From assembly GCF_900106645.1 (NCBI RefSeq), contig NZ_FNMV01000002.1:1-64000 (forward strand): a stretch of DNA of 64,000 bases, given 5' to 3'. The notes beneath the pieces are model-generated. The model was not told where the DNA came from and made no database searches. It saw only the letters and a program-made list of their open reading frames with translations. Below are positions 17,141-25,858 of the stretch, piece by piece. The translations under genes and the position numbers were made by a program. Source of the DNA: Flavobacterium degerlachei. GTDB lineage: Bacteria; Bacteroidota; Bacteroidia; Flavobacteriales; Flavobacteriaceae. Each line of letters starts with the position of its first letter. The stretch's first letter is position 1.

Positions 17141-18061
17141 ATGAATCAAATAAAAATATTTTGCCCTGCAACCATCGCCAATCTATCTTGTGGATTTGAC
17201 GTTCTTGGATTGTGTTTAGACAATGTTGGGGATGAAATGGTTATCAGGAAATCAGATAAAAAAGGGATTCGCATCACTAAATTAGTGGGTGCCGACTTGC
17301 CTCTTGAAACTGAAAAAAATGTAGCTGGAGTTGCAGCATTAGCAATGTTGGAAGCATTAAATTCGGATGCGGGATTTGAAATTGAAATCTACAAAAACAT
17401 CAAAGCCGGAAGCGGAATTGGAAGTAGCGCTGCCAGTTCAGCGGGTGCGGTTTTTGGAATCAACGAATTACTAGGAAGACCATTCGAAATCAAAGATTTG
17501 GTTCCTTTTGCAATGCAAGGCGAAAAACTAGCTTGCGGAAACGCTCATGCTGACAATGTAGCTCCTGCCCTATTAGGCGGATTTACATTGGTACGTAGTT
17601 ATGATCCGCTTGATATTATAAAAATAGAAAGTCCGTCAGAATTATATGCCACGGTAGTTCATCCACAAATTGAACTAAAAACATCGGATGCACGCTCTGT
17701 ATTGAAACAAACCGTTTCTTTAAAAAGCGCCATCATGCAATGGGGAAATGTAGGAGGATTAATTGCTGGTTTGTATACCAAAGATTACGACTTAATAGGT
17801 CGCTCGCTACATGACGAAATCGTGGAGCCGTTGCGTAGCGTATTGATTCCTGGATTTGATTTAATCAAACAAACTGCACTTGAAAATGGTGCTTTAGGCT
17901 CTGGAATATCAGGTTCTGGTCCTTCTATTTTTGCTTTAAGCAAGGGAGAAGATACCGCAAAGCAAATCGCTAAAGCTATGAGTGCTGTTTATGACAAAAT
18001 GAAATTACCGTACGAAATTCACGTTTCAAAAGTGAATCCTGATGGTGTGAGAATATTATAA
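17141..18061 (+). CDS. thrB: Homoserine kinase
   Basis: This 306-aa GHMP kinase has the ATP-binding loop GSGIGSSAASSAG and the C-terminal GSGISGSGPS motif, and the typical ThrB length. It phosphorylates homoserine to O-phosphohomoserine, linking ThrA to ThrC. It sits between thrA and thrC on the same strand, each junction being about 100-120 bp and holding an inverted repeat. Confidence 0.95.
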   Translation: MNQIKIFCPATIANLSCGFDVLGLCLDNVGDEMVIRKSDKKGIRITKLVGADLPLETEKNVAGVAALAMLEALNSDAGFEIEIYKNIKAGSGIGSSAASSAGAVFGINELLGRPFEIKDLVPFAMQGEKLACGNAHADNVAPALLGGFTLVRSYDPLDIIKIESPSELYATVVHPQIELKTSDARSVLKQTVSLKSAIMQWGNVGGLIAGLYTKDYDLIGRSLHDEIVEPLRSVLIPGFDLIKQTALENGALGSGISGSGPSIFALSKGEDTAKQIAKAMSAVYDKMKLPYEIHVSKVNPDGVRIL

Positions 18062-18086
18062 TATTAAATAAAAATTTAAGATTTTT

Positions 18087-18155
18087 GATTAACGATTTTT
18101 GATTTTAGAAGTAACTCCTATTACGAGAACAATCAACAATTTAAAATCGTTAATC
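18087..18155. repeat. 13-bp inverted repeat between thrB and thrC
   Basis: GATTAACGATTTT (18087-18099) and AAAATCGTTAATC (18143-18155) are perfect complements. The loop is 43 nt. The hairpin ends 24 bp before the thrC ATG, so it could affect processing or translation at this junction. Confidence 0.6.
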
Positions 18156-18179
18156 TCCAATCAGAAATCATTTTTACCA

Positions 18180-19469
18180 ATGAAATACTACAGTTTAAAC
18201 CATAACGCCCCAAAAGTTTCTTTTCAAGAAGCCGTAATACAAGGATTAGCTAGCGATAAAGGATTGTATTTTCCGGAATCGATTACGCCATTGCCTCAAG
18301 CCTTTTTTGATACTATCGAAAGTTTAAGTAACGAGGAAATTGCTTTTCAAGCGATTCGCCAATTTGTAGGTGACGAAATTCCTGAAGAAAAACTAAAAGA
18401 AATTATTGCCGAAACACTTTGTTTTGATTTCCCGGTTGTGGAAGTCGAAAAAGGAATCTATTCTCTAGAATTATTTCATGGTCCTACAATGGCTTTTAAG
18501 GATGTGGGAGCGCGATTTATGTCCCGTTGTTTGGGATATTTCAACAAAGATAAAAAAGACAGTAAAAATACGGTTCTCGTTGCTACATCTGGAGATACAG
18601 GTGGTGCAGTTGCCAGCGGTTTCCTAGGCGTAAACGGAGTTGAAGTAATTATCCTGTATCCATCAGGGAAAGTCAGTGACATTCAAGAACGCCAATTGAC
18701 AACGCTAGGACAAAATATTAGAGCACTTGAAGTAGACGGTGTTTTTGATGATTGCCAGGATATGGTCAAAAAAGCATTCTTAGACGAGAGTTTGAAACAT
18801 CACAATCTGACTTCGGCGAATTCTATTAATATTGCGCGCTGGTTGCCACAGATGTTTTATTTCTTTTTTGCTTATAAAGCATTAAAAAAACAAAACAAAC
18901 CCTTAGTTTTCTCTTGTCCAAGTGGGAATTTCGGGAATATATGTGCGGGAATTATCGCCAAGAAAATGGGCTTGCCAGTAGAACATTTTGTTGCTTCTAC
19001 TAATGTGAATGATACGGTTCCTCGTTTCTTAGAAAGCGGACTTTACGATCCTAAACCGTCTAAAGCAACGATTTCGAATGCGATGGATGTAGGGAATCCT
19101 AGTAATTTTGTTCGTATTCAGGAAATGTACCAGAATGATTTGGCGCAGTTTAAAAAGGATTTTTCTTCTTTTACGTTCACAGATGCTGAGACATTACAAG
19201 CCATGAAAACCATTTATAATACAGATGGTTACATAGCAGAACCACACGGAGCTGTTGGTTATTTAGGATTAAAAAAAGAATTAGAAAACCACCCGAACGC
19301 ACTTGGGATTTTCTTAGAAACCGCGCATCCTATCAAGTTTTTAGATACGGTAGAACCCACATTAAATGTAAAACTGCCTATTCCTGCTCAAATTGAAAGT
19401 GTGTTAGGAAAAGAAAAACTAAGCACTAAGATTAAAACTTACGAGGAATTCAAAGCGTTTTTAGGCTAA
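18180..19469 (+). CDS. thrC: Threonine synthase
   Basis: From the ATG at 18180 the protein is 429 aa and begins MKYYSLNHNAP, a usual start for Bacteroidota ThrC; a longer frame from a TTG at 18099 only adds residues encoded by the intergenic repeat. PLP-binding Lys lies in TMAFKDVGARF and the phosphate-binding loop in ATSGDTGGAVASG. It converts O-phosphohomoserine to threonine and phosphate. It is the last gene of thrABC and is followed by a terminator. Confidence 0.95.
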   Translation: MKYYSLNHNAPKVSFQEAVIQGLASDKGLYFPESITPLPQAFFDTIESLSNEEIAFQAIRQFVGDEIPEEKLKEIIAETLCFDFPVVEVEKGIYSLELFHGPTMAFKDVGARFMSRCLGYFNKDKKDSKNTVLVATSGDTGGAVASGFLGVNGVEVIILYPSGKVSDIQERQLTTLGQNIRALEVDGVFDDCQDMVKKAFLDESLKHHNLTSANSINIARWLPQMFYFFFAYKALKKQNKPLVFSCPSGNFGNICAGIIAKKMGLPVEHFVASTNVNDTVPRFLESGLYDPKPSKATISNAMDVGNPSNFVRIQEMYQNDLAQFKKDFSSFTFTDAETLQAMKTIYNTDGYIAEPHGAVGYLGLKKELENHPNALGIFLETAHPIKFLDTVEPTLNVKLPIPAQIESVLGKEKLSTKIKTYEEFKAFLG

Positions 19470-19498
19470 TACTTAAATTACAAATTAAATATACAAAC

Positions 19499-19528
19499 GA
19501 CTGAAGAATGATTTTCAGTCATTTTTTT
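19499..19528 (+). terminator. Terminator of the thr operon
   Basis: GACTGAA (19499-19505) pairs with TTCAGTC (19514-19520) and is followed by a run of seven T, 30 bp after the thrC stop. Confidence 0.75.
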
Positions 19529-19611
19529 GTGGAATGACTTTGCTGTTTTTATTTTAATATTGGAATGGTTTCCTGTAAGTAAAATCATTAAGTTTGATTA
19601 AGAAAATATAA

Positions 19612-19713
19612 AAGGACACTTATCGCACAAAGCCAACCTATAATGGGTGGATTGAATTTTATGGCCACAACATACAAGTTACCAACTATTTTGCCACAGA
19701 ATCAGAAATCTAA
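19612..19713 (+). pseudogene. Possible C-terminal remnant of a lost gene
   Basis: One frame gives about 33 codons ending in a stop at 19711-19713 and containing TYNGWIEFYGHNIQV and NYFATESEI. The amino-acid composition looks protein-like rather than random, but an in-frame stop lies just upstream and no start exists, so only a tail remains. I do not recognise the protein. It lies directly before the orphan ORF at 19742, suggesting past rearrangement at this site. Confidence 0.3.
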
Positions 19714-19741
19714 CGTAAATTTATAATCAAAATAGCAGAAA

Positions 19742-21661
19742 ATGTCAGATGATTTAAGAAGGGTCGTTTATTATTCAAATGACGATTTAAGTAGTGGAAT
19801 AAATTTAGAAAATGCAGAAAAAATAATTCAATTATTCGATAAGAATAATTCCTTTGCGATAAATGATTTACTTGAATTGTATAACATTCAATTATACTTT
19901 AAAAATAATCTTCGATTATCTACTTGGTCTGATGAACATTATCAAAAATATAAAAATATAGCAAGTGAGTTCTGCGAGTTGATAAAAAACTTTTTTTTAT
20001 CAATCAATAACTCAAATTTCATTCAAGTTTTTACAGAAATAAATTTCCAGTACACTCATAATTTTTGGGAATTATTCAATAAATTAAATATATTTAAAAA
20101 AATTGATTCTAGTTTAATCTCTAATTTATTGACTTCGAAAAGATATATATTCCAAGAAGTTTTATATAACCAAGAATTAGTAAATTACTATTCAAAAGTA
20201 ATTCTAGAGCATTTTGAAAAAAATCCCGAAACTGCTGAGATAATTTTATCTCACTACGAGGAAATTTCATTAAATACGAAAAAAAAAATTTACATACCTA
20301 AAATCTTTTCATTTGAAAAAATTGAAATATTGATCAACCACTATATTTCACTTTCGGAACCGAACTTAAATTACATTAATCTTATTGTAAATTCTCAAAA
20401 TTTAAAACTTGATTATAAAACTAAATTTAGGGCTTCCAAAAAAGAACGTGAAATTACAAAATCATTTTTCAAGGAAAACAACGGAATATCATATAGTGTG
20501 GAAATTGGAATTTCGGGAGAACAATTAGAGCCTAAAAATTTAAAATACAACGAAGTAAATAATCGATTAATTTACACTTATAGCGAAAATTACCTTGCTA
20601 ACACAAGAGATTTTTTTTCGATATTCAAAAATTTTACTGTCTTATTTGAATATGTCAACTTTCAAGGTTGTATAAATTTAGTCCATCGAAATTGCGAATT
20701 GGACACTATGGATAGAATTTTTATGCGTTCAAAAGGAGAATTTTTAAAATATATAAAATTTACTCAAAAAGAACTTCTCTCTAATGGACAATTTGCTTTA
20801 TATAAGCACTACTTAAAAAGTAAAAATATTGACATTGAAGATATTATTTCTTTTGTTGTGTTAGAAACGCTACAAAAAGTCTATTCAATTGAAGAATTAA
20901 AAATATCACTACCCTCAAAAGAAACTGAATTTTATGAAAAGGTGCGTATTCTAGCACCTGAATTAGAATTTCTATTAAAACAATACAATGCATTTATTGA
21001 AGACGGAGAGATAGATTTTGAACTGTTACGTTTTAACTCATCTCCTATCTATTTTAGCAAACTAAAAAGCAAAGTAGCAATTAAATATGTATATACTAAA
21101 GGCGAGAATATTAACCGCATAAAATATGGCTTATTTTCGACACAATCATCTTTAACCTATATTGAACCATTTAAGAATAAATATAACTATCTGTATGAAC
21201 TCCTTTCAAATGAAAATGTCACCTATGATTTATTTGAAGGCTTTCAACAACGTGAAATTGATTATTTATTAGAAAAAAAAATCATCTTTTTTGACATCAA
21301 TAACTTTATCAGAGTTGACAGAATTATGTCACTTATTTTTAGTTCATTTTACTATCAAGAGGTTATAAATTTTTGGCATTTCCCTTTAGAAATACAAAGT
21401 ATTTTAATTGAATTGGAGAAGCAGAATGAAGTGGAATTTGAAAACTGTTTGTTTACTCGGGAAGAAATACGCTATTTAAACTATAATTTAAATAAAAAAG
21501 AATTTTCCAATGGTTTAGATTTACGAAATAAATATATTCACGGCTCAAACTCTGAATCAAAAGATGTTCAAGAAAATGATTATAATGTACTTTTGAAAAT
21601 TTTTGTATTAATTCTTCTAAAAATTGAAGACGATATATTATTAAGTGGAAGAGAAAACTAA
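19742..21661 (+). CDS. Uncharacterised 639-aa protein with a HEPN-like C-terminal motif
   Basis: I do not recognise this protein as a whole. It is largely helical, highly charged, Lys/Asn/Ile-rich and lacks signal or membrane segments, so it should be cytoplasmic. Near the C-terminus, LRNKYIHG places Arg595 and His600 in an R-X4-H arrangement followed by a hydrophobic helix. That layout recalls HEPN-type nucleotide or RNA-acting domains and DUF4209-like C-termini. Codon use is visibly more A/T-rich than the thr genes before it. It stands alone between a decayed gene tail and structured repeats, which suggests acquisition by transfer. A defence or stress role is possible but unproven. Confidence 0.7.
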   Translation: MSDDLRRVVYYSNDDLSSGINLENAEKIIQLFDKNNSFAINDLLELYNIQLYFKNNLRLSTWSDEHYQKYKNIASEFCELIKNFFLSINNSNFIQVFTEINFQYTHNFWELFNKLNIFKKIDSSLISNLLTSKRYIFQEVLYNQELVNYYSKVILEHFEKNPETAEIILSHYEEISLNTKKKIYIPKIFSFEKIEILINHYISLSEPNLNYINLIVNSQNLKLDYKTKFRASKKEREITKSFFKENNGISYSVEIGISGEQLEPKNLKYNEVNNRLIYTYSENYLANTRDFFSIFKNFTVLFEYVNFQGCINLVHRNCELDTMDRIFMRSKGEFLKYIKFTQKELLSNGQFALYKHYLKSKNIDIEDIISFVVLETLQKVYSIEELKISLPSKETEFYEKVRILAPELEFLLKQYNAFIEDGEIDFELLRFNSSPIYFSKLKSKVAIKYVYTKGENINRIKYGLFSTQSSLTYIEPFKNKYNYLYELLSNENVTYDLFEGFQQREIDYLLEKKIIFFDINNFIRVDRIMSLIFSSFYYQEVINFWHFPLEIQSILIELEKQNEVEFENCLFTREEIRYLNYNLNKKEFSNGLDLRNKYIHGSNSESKDVQENDYNVLLKIFVLILLKIEDDILLSGREN

Positions 21662-21675
21662 ATAAAAAAACTACT

Positions 21676-21806
21676 GATAACAGCTAAGAGTTCGTTGGGC
21701 TTGCAAAGCCAACAATGAAGCCTGTGTTGAACGGAACCAGCTCCGCGAAGTATAGTTCGCTGCGCATATGTCTCTGACTTTGATAAGAGATGAAGCGTTA
21801 GTTATT
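21676..21806. other. Structured, more G+C-rich intergenic element after the orphan ORF
   Basis: This stretch begins GATAACAGC and ends GCGTTAGTTAT, so its edges carry the complementary pair ATAAC (21677-21681) and GTTAT (21801-21805). Inside, GTTGGGCTTGC and AAAGCCAAC form an imperfect hairpin. It is much richer in G and C than the ORF before it. A single gene followed by an element with AAC and GTTAG ends loosely recalls an integron cassette with its attC site, but the core does not fit GTTRRRY fully and no integrase is visible. Confidence 0.35.
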
Positions 21807-21831
21807 CAATCAAAAACTTTCAACATACAAC

Positions 21832-21869
21832 AAATCGGCTAGGGAAACTTAGTCGGTTTTTTTTTTTTT
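21832..21869 (+). terminator. Terminator downstream of the orphan ORF
   Basis: AAATCGGCTA (21832-21841) pairs with TAGTCGGTTT (21850-21859) through one G-U pair and is followed by a long T-run to 21869. Confidence 0.7.
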
Positions 21870-21900
21870 AATACGTGAATGTAAGTAGGAATTGCGTGAG

Positions 21901-22010
21901 GGATAGCAGCTAGCTACCGAAGTAGCGCGTATAGCCCGACAGTATTGCGACAAGGGGCTTTATCAACGCAAAGCTTAGTAAGCCCCTTGCTGGAATGCTG
22001 TCACGCCCAA
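21901..22010. repeat. Flavobacterial structured repeat (GATAGCAG ... GCCCGAC ... CACGCCC)
   Basis: The element starts GGATAGCAGC, continues through GTATAGCCCGAC and ends GTCACGCCCAA. It contains a 23-nt imperfect inverted repeat (21938-21960 with 21980-22002, 19 of 23 positions complementary plus one G-U) whose tip is the perfect 10-bp CAAGGGGCTT and AAGCCCCTTG. I recall similar GATAGCAG/CACGCCC elements between genes in other Flavobacterium genomes; only this copy is in the window. It lies downstream of two convergent genes. Confidence 0.6.
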
Positions 22011-22046
22011 ATAATTAGTTTTAGAACGCTGAAGAATTGCCTATTC

Positions 22047-24986
22047 CTACATACTATATTGAGTGAAGTATTTGTTTAGCAAAATAAGCAATTCATTTTT
22101 GTCTATGGGTTTTGTAATATAATCATTAGACCCAGCCAATAAGGCTTTTTCACGATCTCCTGTTAGTCCAAACGCCGACTGTGTAATGATAATTACATCT
22201 GGATTTATTTCCCGAATGGCTTTCGTTGCTTCATAACCATTCATGTCAGGCATTTGCACATCCATTAATATTAAATCGACATCTGGGTTTTCTTTGAATT
22301 TCTGAACTGCTTCACGACCCGTTTTTGCTTCGATTATTTCTTTTCCAAATTCCTGTACCGACTTTAAAATTAGCTTTCTTGAAATAGCATCATCATCAGC
22401 AATTAGCATTTTTAACTTTATATTTAATGGTGCTGAAGTTTGTTTTTCAAGTTTTGGAATTCTATTAGTTTGCGCATTTTTCCATTCGTTTTTCACGTTA
22501 AGCGGTAATGTAAAATAAAAGCTAGTTCCTACTCCTTCCTGGCTTTCAAGCCAAATATCACCACCCAACAAATTCACAAAAGCTTTAGCGATCGCTAATC
22601 CTAAACCAGCACCTTGTCGTGCCTGAATATTTGAAATATCGACTTGTATAAATCGCTCAAAAATGACAGCTTGTTGCGCTGCTGGAATTCCAATTCCGGT
22701 ATCTTTTACAAAAAACTCGATAAAGCTATCTTTAACTGTATATCCAAACTCTATTGTACCTTTATCTGTATATTTAATGGCGTTTTTAACTAAGTTGGTC
22801 AGGATTCCATAGAGTTTTTCAGGGTCTGTCACTAAATAAAGATCAGAAAACTGCTTACTATTATATAATAATTGTATTGATTTATCTTCAGCATCTAAGT
22901 TTAAAAGACCAAACACCAGATCCATTCTTTCATTTATATTGATCTCCTCAAGATTAACCTCCATCATTCCTGATTCAATTTTGGAAATATCTATAATTTC
23001 AGAGATTAGATTTAGCATACGGGCTCCACTAATTTGAATCAGTTTGATATATTCTTGCTGCTCTTCTTTTCCCAAGCCTGGTTCACTCAACAAGGATGAA
23101 AACCCTAAAATACCATTCATAGGAGTTCTGATTTCATGACTCATATTAGCAAGAAAAGCTGATTTCAAGCGATCGCTTTGCTCTGCTTTCTCTTTAGTTT
23201 TTACTAATTCCAATTCGGTTTTCTTGCGACTAGTGATATCTGAAAAAAAGATAGAAATTCCATCTTTAGTTGGAAAAATACTATTCTCTATCCATCTATC
23301 AAAGGGCTCGTAATACTGTTCCATTTGTATGGAAACTTTATCATTCATTACTTTTTCATAGCTCAATTGAAATGGTTGACCTACAATTTCAGGGAATTCT
23401 TCCCAAATGTTTTTGCCTATTAATTCGGCTGGATTCTTTCCTAAAATTTCTCCCGCTTTTGAATTGACAGATGTATAACACCAATTGTCATCCAAAGAAA
23501 CAAAAGCTTCACTCATGCTTTCCAGAATGTCTTTTAAAAAGTTGCGTTCTTCATTAAGCTGCTGATCAGCAACTTTATTTTTATTAATGTCTCTTATGGC
23601 TCCAATCATTTTGATTGGATTTCCGCTATCATCAAATATTGCTGTACCAATTGAATTTTGCCAACGGAATTCATTGCTTTTGTGTAAATGTCTATATTCG
23701 ACATTATAATCAATACCCTTTTCGATATGATCTTTTAAGGCTTGCAACACATAACTTTTATCCTCTGGATGAATTCTGGATTCCCAATCTAGGTAGCTAA
23801 ACTGTAAATTGTTGCTTTCAACATCATATCCTAAAATGGCATACCATCTTTTTGAATAAAGAGTTTCATTGGTCACTAAATTCCATTCCCAAATTCCGTC
23901 TTTTGTGGCTTCGGTAGCTACTCTATATTTATTTTCGCTTTCCTCGATCTGTTTTTTTGAAGTTAGCAAATCGATTTCCATTTGTTTTCGCTCTGTAATA
24001 TCAACTTCTATTCCATCCCAACAAGCAACGCCATCAATTATACTTACATGAGACACATAATAAGACCATCGAATACTACCGTCTGGATTTATGACTCTAG
24101 CTTCTTTTTTAAAAACACTCTTATTTGCCAACGCTTTTCTTTCAGCGAGGATCAATTCTTCGATATCATCAGGGTGTATTCTACCATAAATTAATTCTGA
24201 GTTTGCTAAAACTTCTTCAGGGGTACAACCATACAATTGATTTACAGCATTGCTGACATAATTAAACCTTCGTGTGCCCTCTTCATACATAGCAACTTGA
24301 TAGATCATACCATTTACTAAATTGTTTGAAATTGATTTTAGTTGTTTTTGACTTTCAATTAGATCTTTATTCGATTTATTAATTTTTGAAGTAAGATTGA
24401 AAAAAATTATACAAATTAAGATTAATAAGAGACCAGCAACAATTAAGGCTATCAGAAAATCAGAATTTAATGTTGCTGATAATCTTTTTAGTTTGACATT
24501 AATCAGCGTATCAATTTGATCTGCTTGTTTTTCTAAACTATAAAATTGTATACGTAACTTGGTTTTTAATTTTGCATCGTTGCCTCCTGAATAATTAGTG
24601 TTTTCTAGGGTATCTTGAAAACCAGAAACATTTATTATAAAAGATTTTAACAGCTCTTTTTCAGACTCAGAAATAGTATTAAGCTCAGATTGAATGTCAT
24701 TAGTTAAACTCTTTTTAAACACATTTATCGCTTGATTTAAATACGCAATTCCTACCTCTTGTTTAAAGGGTGAATTTGAATCAGCTGCAAGTCCCACATG
24801 TAAAAACCCTCTTGTTAAGTCAATTCTTGCTTGACGAATGTTTTCTAAAACTGTGATCTCGTGTTTAATTATTTGTTTTTGTTTGAAATAAATCCAAGTA
24901 ATACCAATACAAATAAGTAGTGAGGAAACGATGACTATATAAAGCCATTTTTTTATATTCAAATTTTTTATTGAATTCATTTTCAA
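22047..24986 (-). CDS. Hybrid sensor histidine kinase with three PAS domains and a receiver domain
   Basis: The 979-aa protein has a first membrane helix near residues 14-33, a periplasmic helical region of about 140 residues, a second helix near 175-198, then three PAS domains (about 225-340, 350-470 and 480-600). The HisKA box MSHEIRTPMNG contains His617; the ATPase domain shows NLVKNAIKYT, DTGIGIP and GLGLAI; the receiver domain has the acidic pocket ADDD and phospho-acceptor Asp909 in LMDVQMPD. No DNA-binding output domain is attached, so the phosphate must pass to another protein. It lies 14 bp after a solute-binding-protein gene, which probably provides ligand sensing. The start could be Met1 or Met3. 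Confidence 0.92.
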   Translation of the reverse strand: MKMNSIKNLNIKKWLYIVIVSSLLICIGITWIYFKQKQIIKHEITVLENIRQARIDLTRGFLHVGLAADSNSPFKQEVGIAYLNQAINVFKKSLTNDIQSELNTISESEKELLKSFIINVSGFQDTLENTNYSGGNDAKLKTKLRIQFYSLEKQADQIDTLINVKLKRLSATLNSDFLIALIVAGLLLILICIIFFNLTSKINKSNKDLIESQKQLKSISNNLVNGMIYQVAMYEEGTRRFNYVSNAVNQLYGCTPEEVLANSELIYGRIHPDDIEELILAERKALANKSVFKKEARVINPDGSIRWSYYVSHVSIIDGVACWDGIEVDITERKQMEIDLLTSKKQIEESENKYRVATEATKDGIWEWNLVTNETLYSKRWYAILGYDVESNNLQFSYLDWESRIHPEDKSYVLQALKDHIEKGIDYNVEYRHLHKSNEFRWQNSIGTAIFDDSGNPIKMIGAIRDINKNKVADQQLNEERNFLKDILESMSEAFVSLDDNWCYTSVNSKAGEILGKNPAELIGKNIWEEFPEIVGQPFQLSYEKVMNDKVSIQMEQYYEPFDRWIENSIFPTKDGISIFFSDITSRKKTELELVKTKEKAEQSDRLKSAFLANMSHEIRTPMNGILGFSSLLSEPGLGKEEQQEYIKLIQISGARMLNLISEIIDISKIESGMMEVNLEEININERMDLVFGLLNLDAEDKSIQLLYNSKQFSDLYLVTDPEKLYGILTNLVKNAIKYTDKGTIEFGYTVKDSFIEFFVKDTGIGIPAAQQAVIFERFIQVDISNIQARQGAGLGLAIAKAFVNLLGGDIWLESQEGVGTSFYFTLPLNVKNEWKNAQTNRIPKLEKQTSAPLNIKLKMLIADDDAISRKLILKSVQEFGKEIIEAKTGREAVQKFKENPDVDLILMDVQMPDMNGYEATKAIREINPDVIIITQSAFGLTGDREKALLAGSNDYITKPIDKNELLILLNKYFTQYSM

Positions 24987-25000
24987 TAGTAGATTAATTT

Positions 25001-25858
25001 CTAAAGGTTTACTATTTCTTCAGTGCTTATCGTCCCAGGTAATTCGTCTTTAGAAAAACCAAATTTTGCCAATAGTTCTAAATGCTTTGGGCTTCCAATA
25101 AAAGCTTTCAATTCTTTGTTCCAAGCATTTTGCAGTTGGACTTCATTTTTTTGAAATTGAACTGCTCCATATCCTGTATTTTTATTTAATGTTACATCTG
25201 GCTCATTAAAACGTGTCGCTATTTCAACCAAATTTGTTTTATCATTACTAAGCAACTGACGTAAAGTAGGTCTTGATACTACAAATGCGTCAGCTAAACT
25301 CGTTTCTACAGCTATTTTTCCAGCTTCCACATCTGGTACTAAGACAAGATGCTGAGAATTAAACCCCATTCCTACAAGCATTACTTCTTCAACGGAGCCT
25401 TCTACTATAGCTATTTTAAGGCTTTTATTTTTGAAAATCTGTTGGTACGAAAGAAGCTTTTTAGGATTTCCTTTGGCTACAAGCAAACCTTGCTTTACAC
25501 AGAATGTTGGTTCAGAGAAATTCACTCTTTTGGCTCTTTCATTCGAAATAAACATACCCGTAGCGATAATGTCAATTTTGCCTGATTCTAATTCATTAAT
25601 CAATGAGCCAAATTCCATTAGTCGCCATTCAATATTTTTTATTCCTAATCGATTGACAATCTCTTTTGCCTCCATTGTTGAAAGTCCAGTAACTTCCCCA
25701 TTTTTTTTTACAAAAGCGTAAGGCGCTTCAATAGAATACCCTATTTTAATGGTTCCTGCTTCCTGTATTTTTGTTAGCGAATTGTCTTTATAGATGAAAA
25801 AAGTAGCTGTAGTAATTCCAACAAGAATTACAAGAAGAACTAAAATTGTTTTCCTCAT
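25001..25858 (-). CDS. Periplasmic amino-acid-type solute-binding protein (SBP_bac_3), probably membrane-anchored
   Basis: The 285-aa protein opens with a hydrophobic segment (about residues 4-23) lacking a lipobox Cys, followed by a family-3 binding-protein domain: KIGYSIEAPYAF, GKIDIIATGMFISNERAKRVNFSEP split over two motifs, and a late VQFQKNE segment near the ligand cleft. Proteins of this family bind polar amino acids or compatible solutes such as ectoine. No ABC permease or ATPase gene is nearby; the next gene, 14 bp downstream, is a hybrid histidine kinase. The arrangement suggests a sensing rather than a transport role. Confidence 0.85.
   Translation of the reverse strand: MRKTILVLLVILVGITTATFFIYKDNSLTKIQEAGTIKIGYSIEAPYAFVKKNGEVTGLSTMEAKEIVNRLGIKNIEWRLMEFGSLINELESGKIDIIATGMFISNERAKRVNFSEPTFCVKQGLLVAKGNPKKLLSYQQIFKNKSLKIAIVEGSVEEVMLVGMGFNSQHLVLVPDVEAGKIAVETSLADAFVVSRPTLRQLLSNDKTNLVEIATRFNEPDVTLNKNTGYGAVQFQKNEVQLQNAWNKELKAFIGSPKHLELLAKFGFSKDELPGTISTEEIVNL

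Noticed and set aside
19705..21806. Full integron gene cassette
   Set aside because: ATCTAAC before the ORF and GCGTTAG after it superficially resemble attC cores, but the right-hand core does not fit GTTRRRY, no upstream attC of proper length exists and no integrase gene is in view; kept only as a weak lead.
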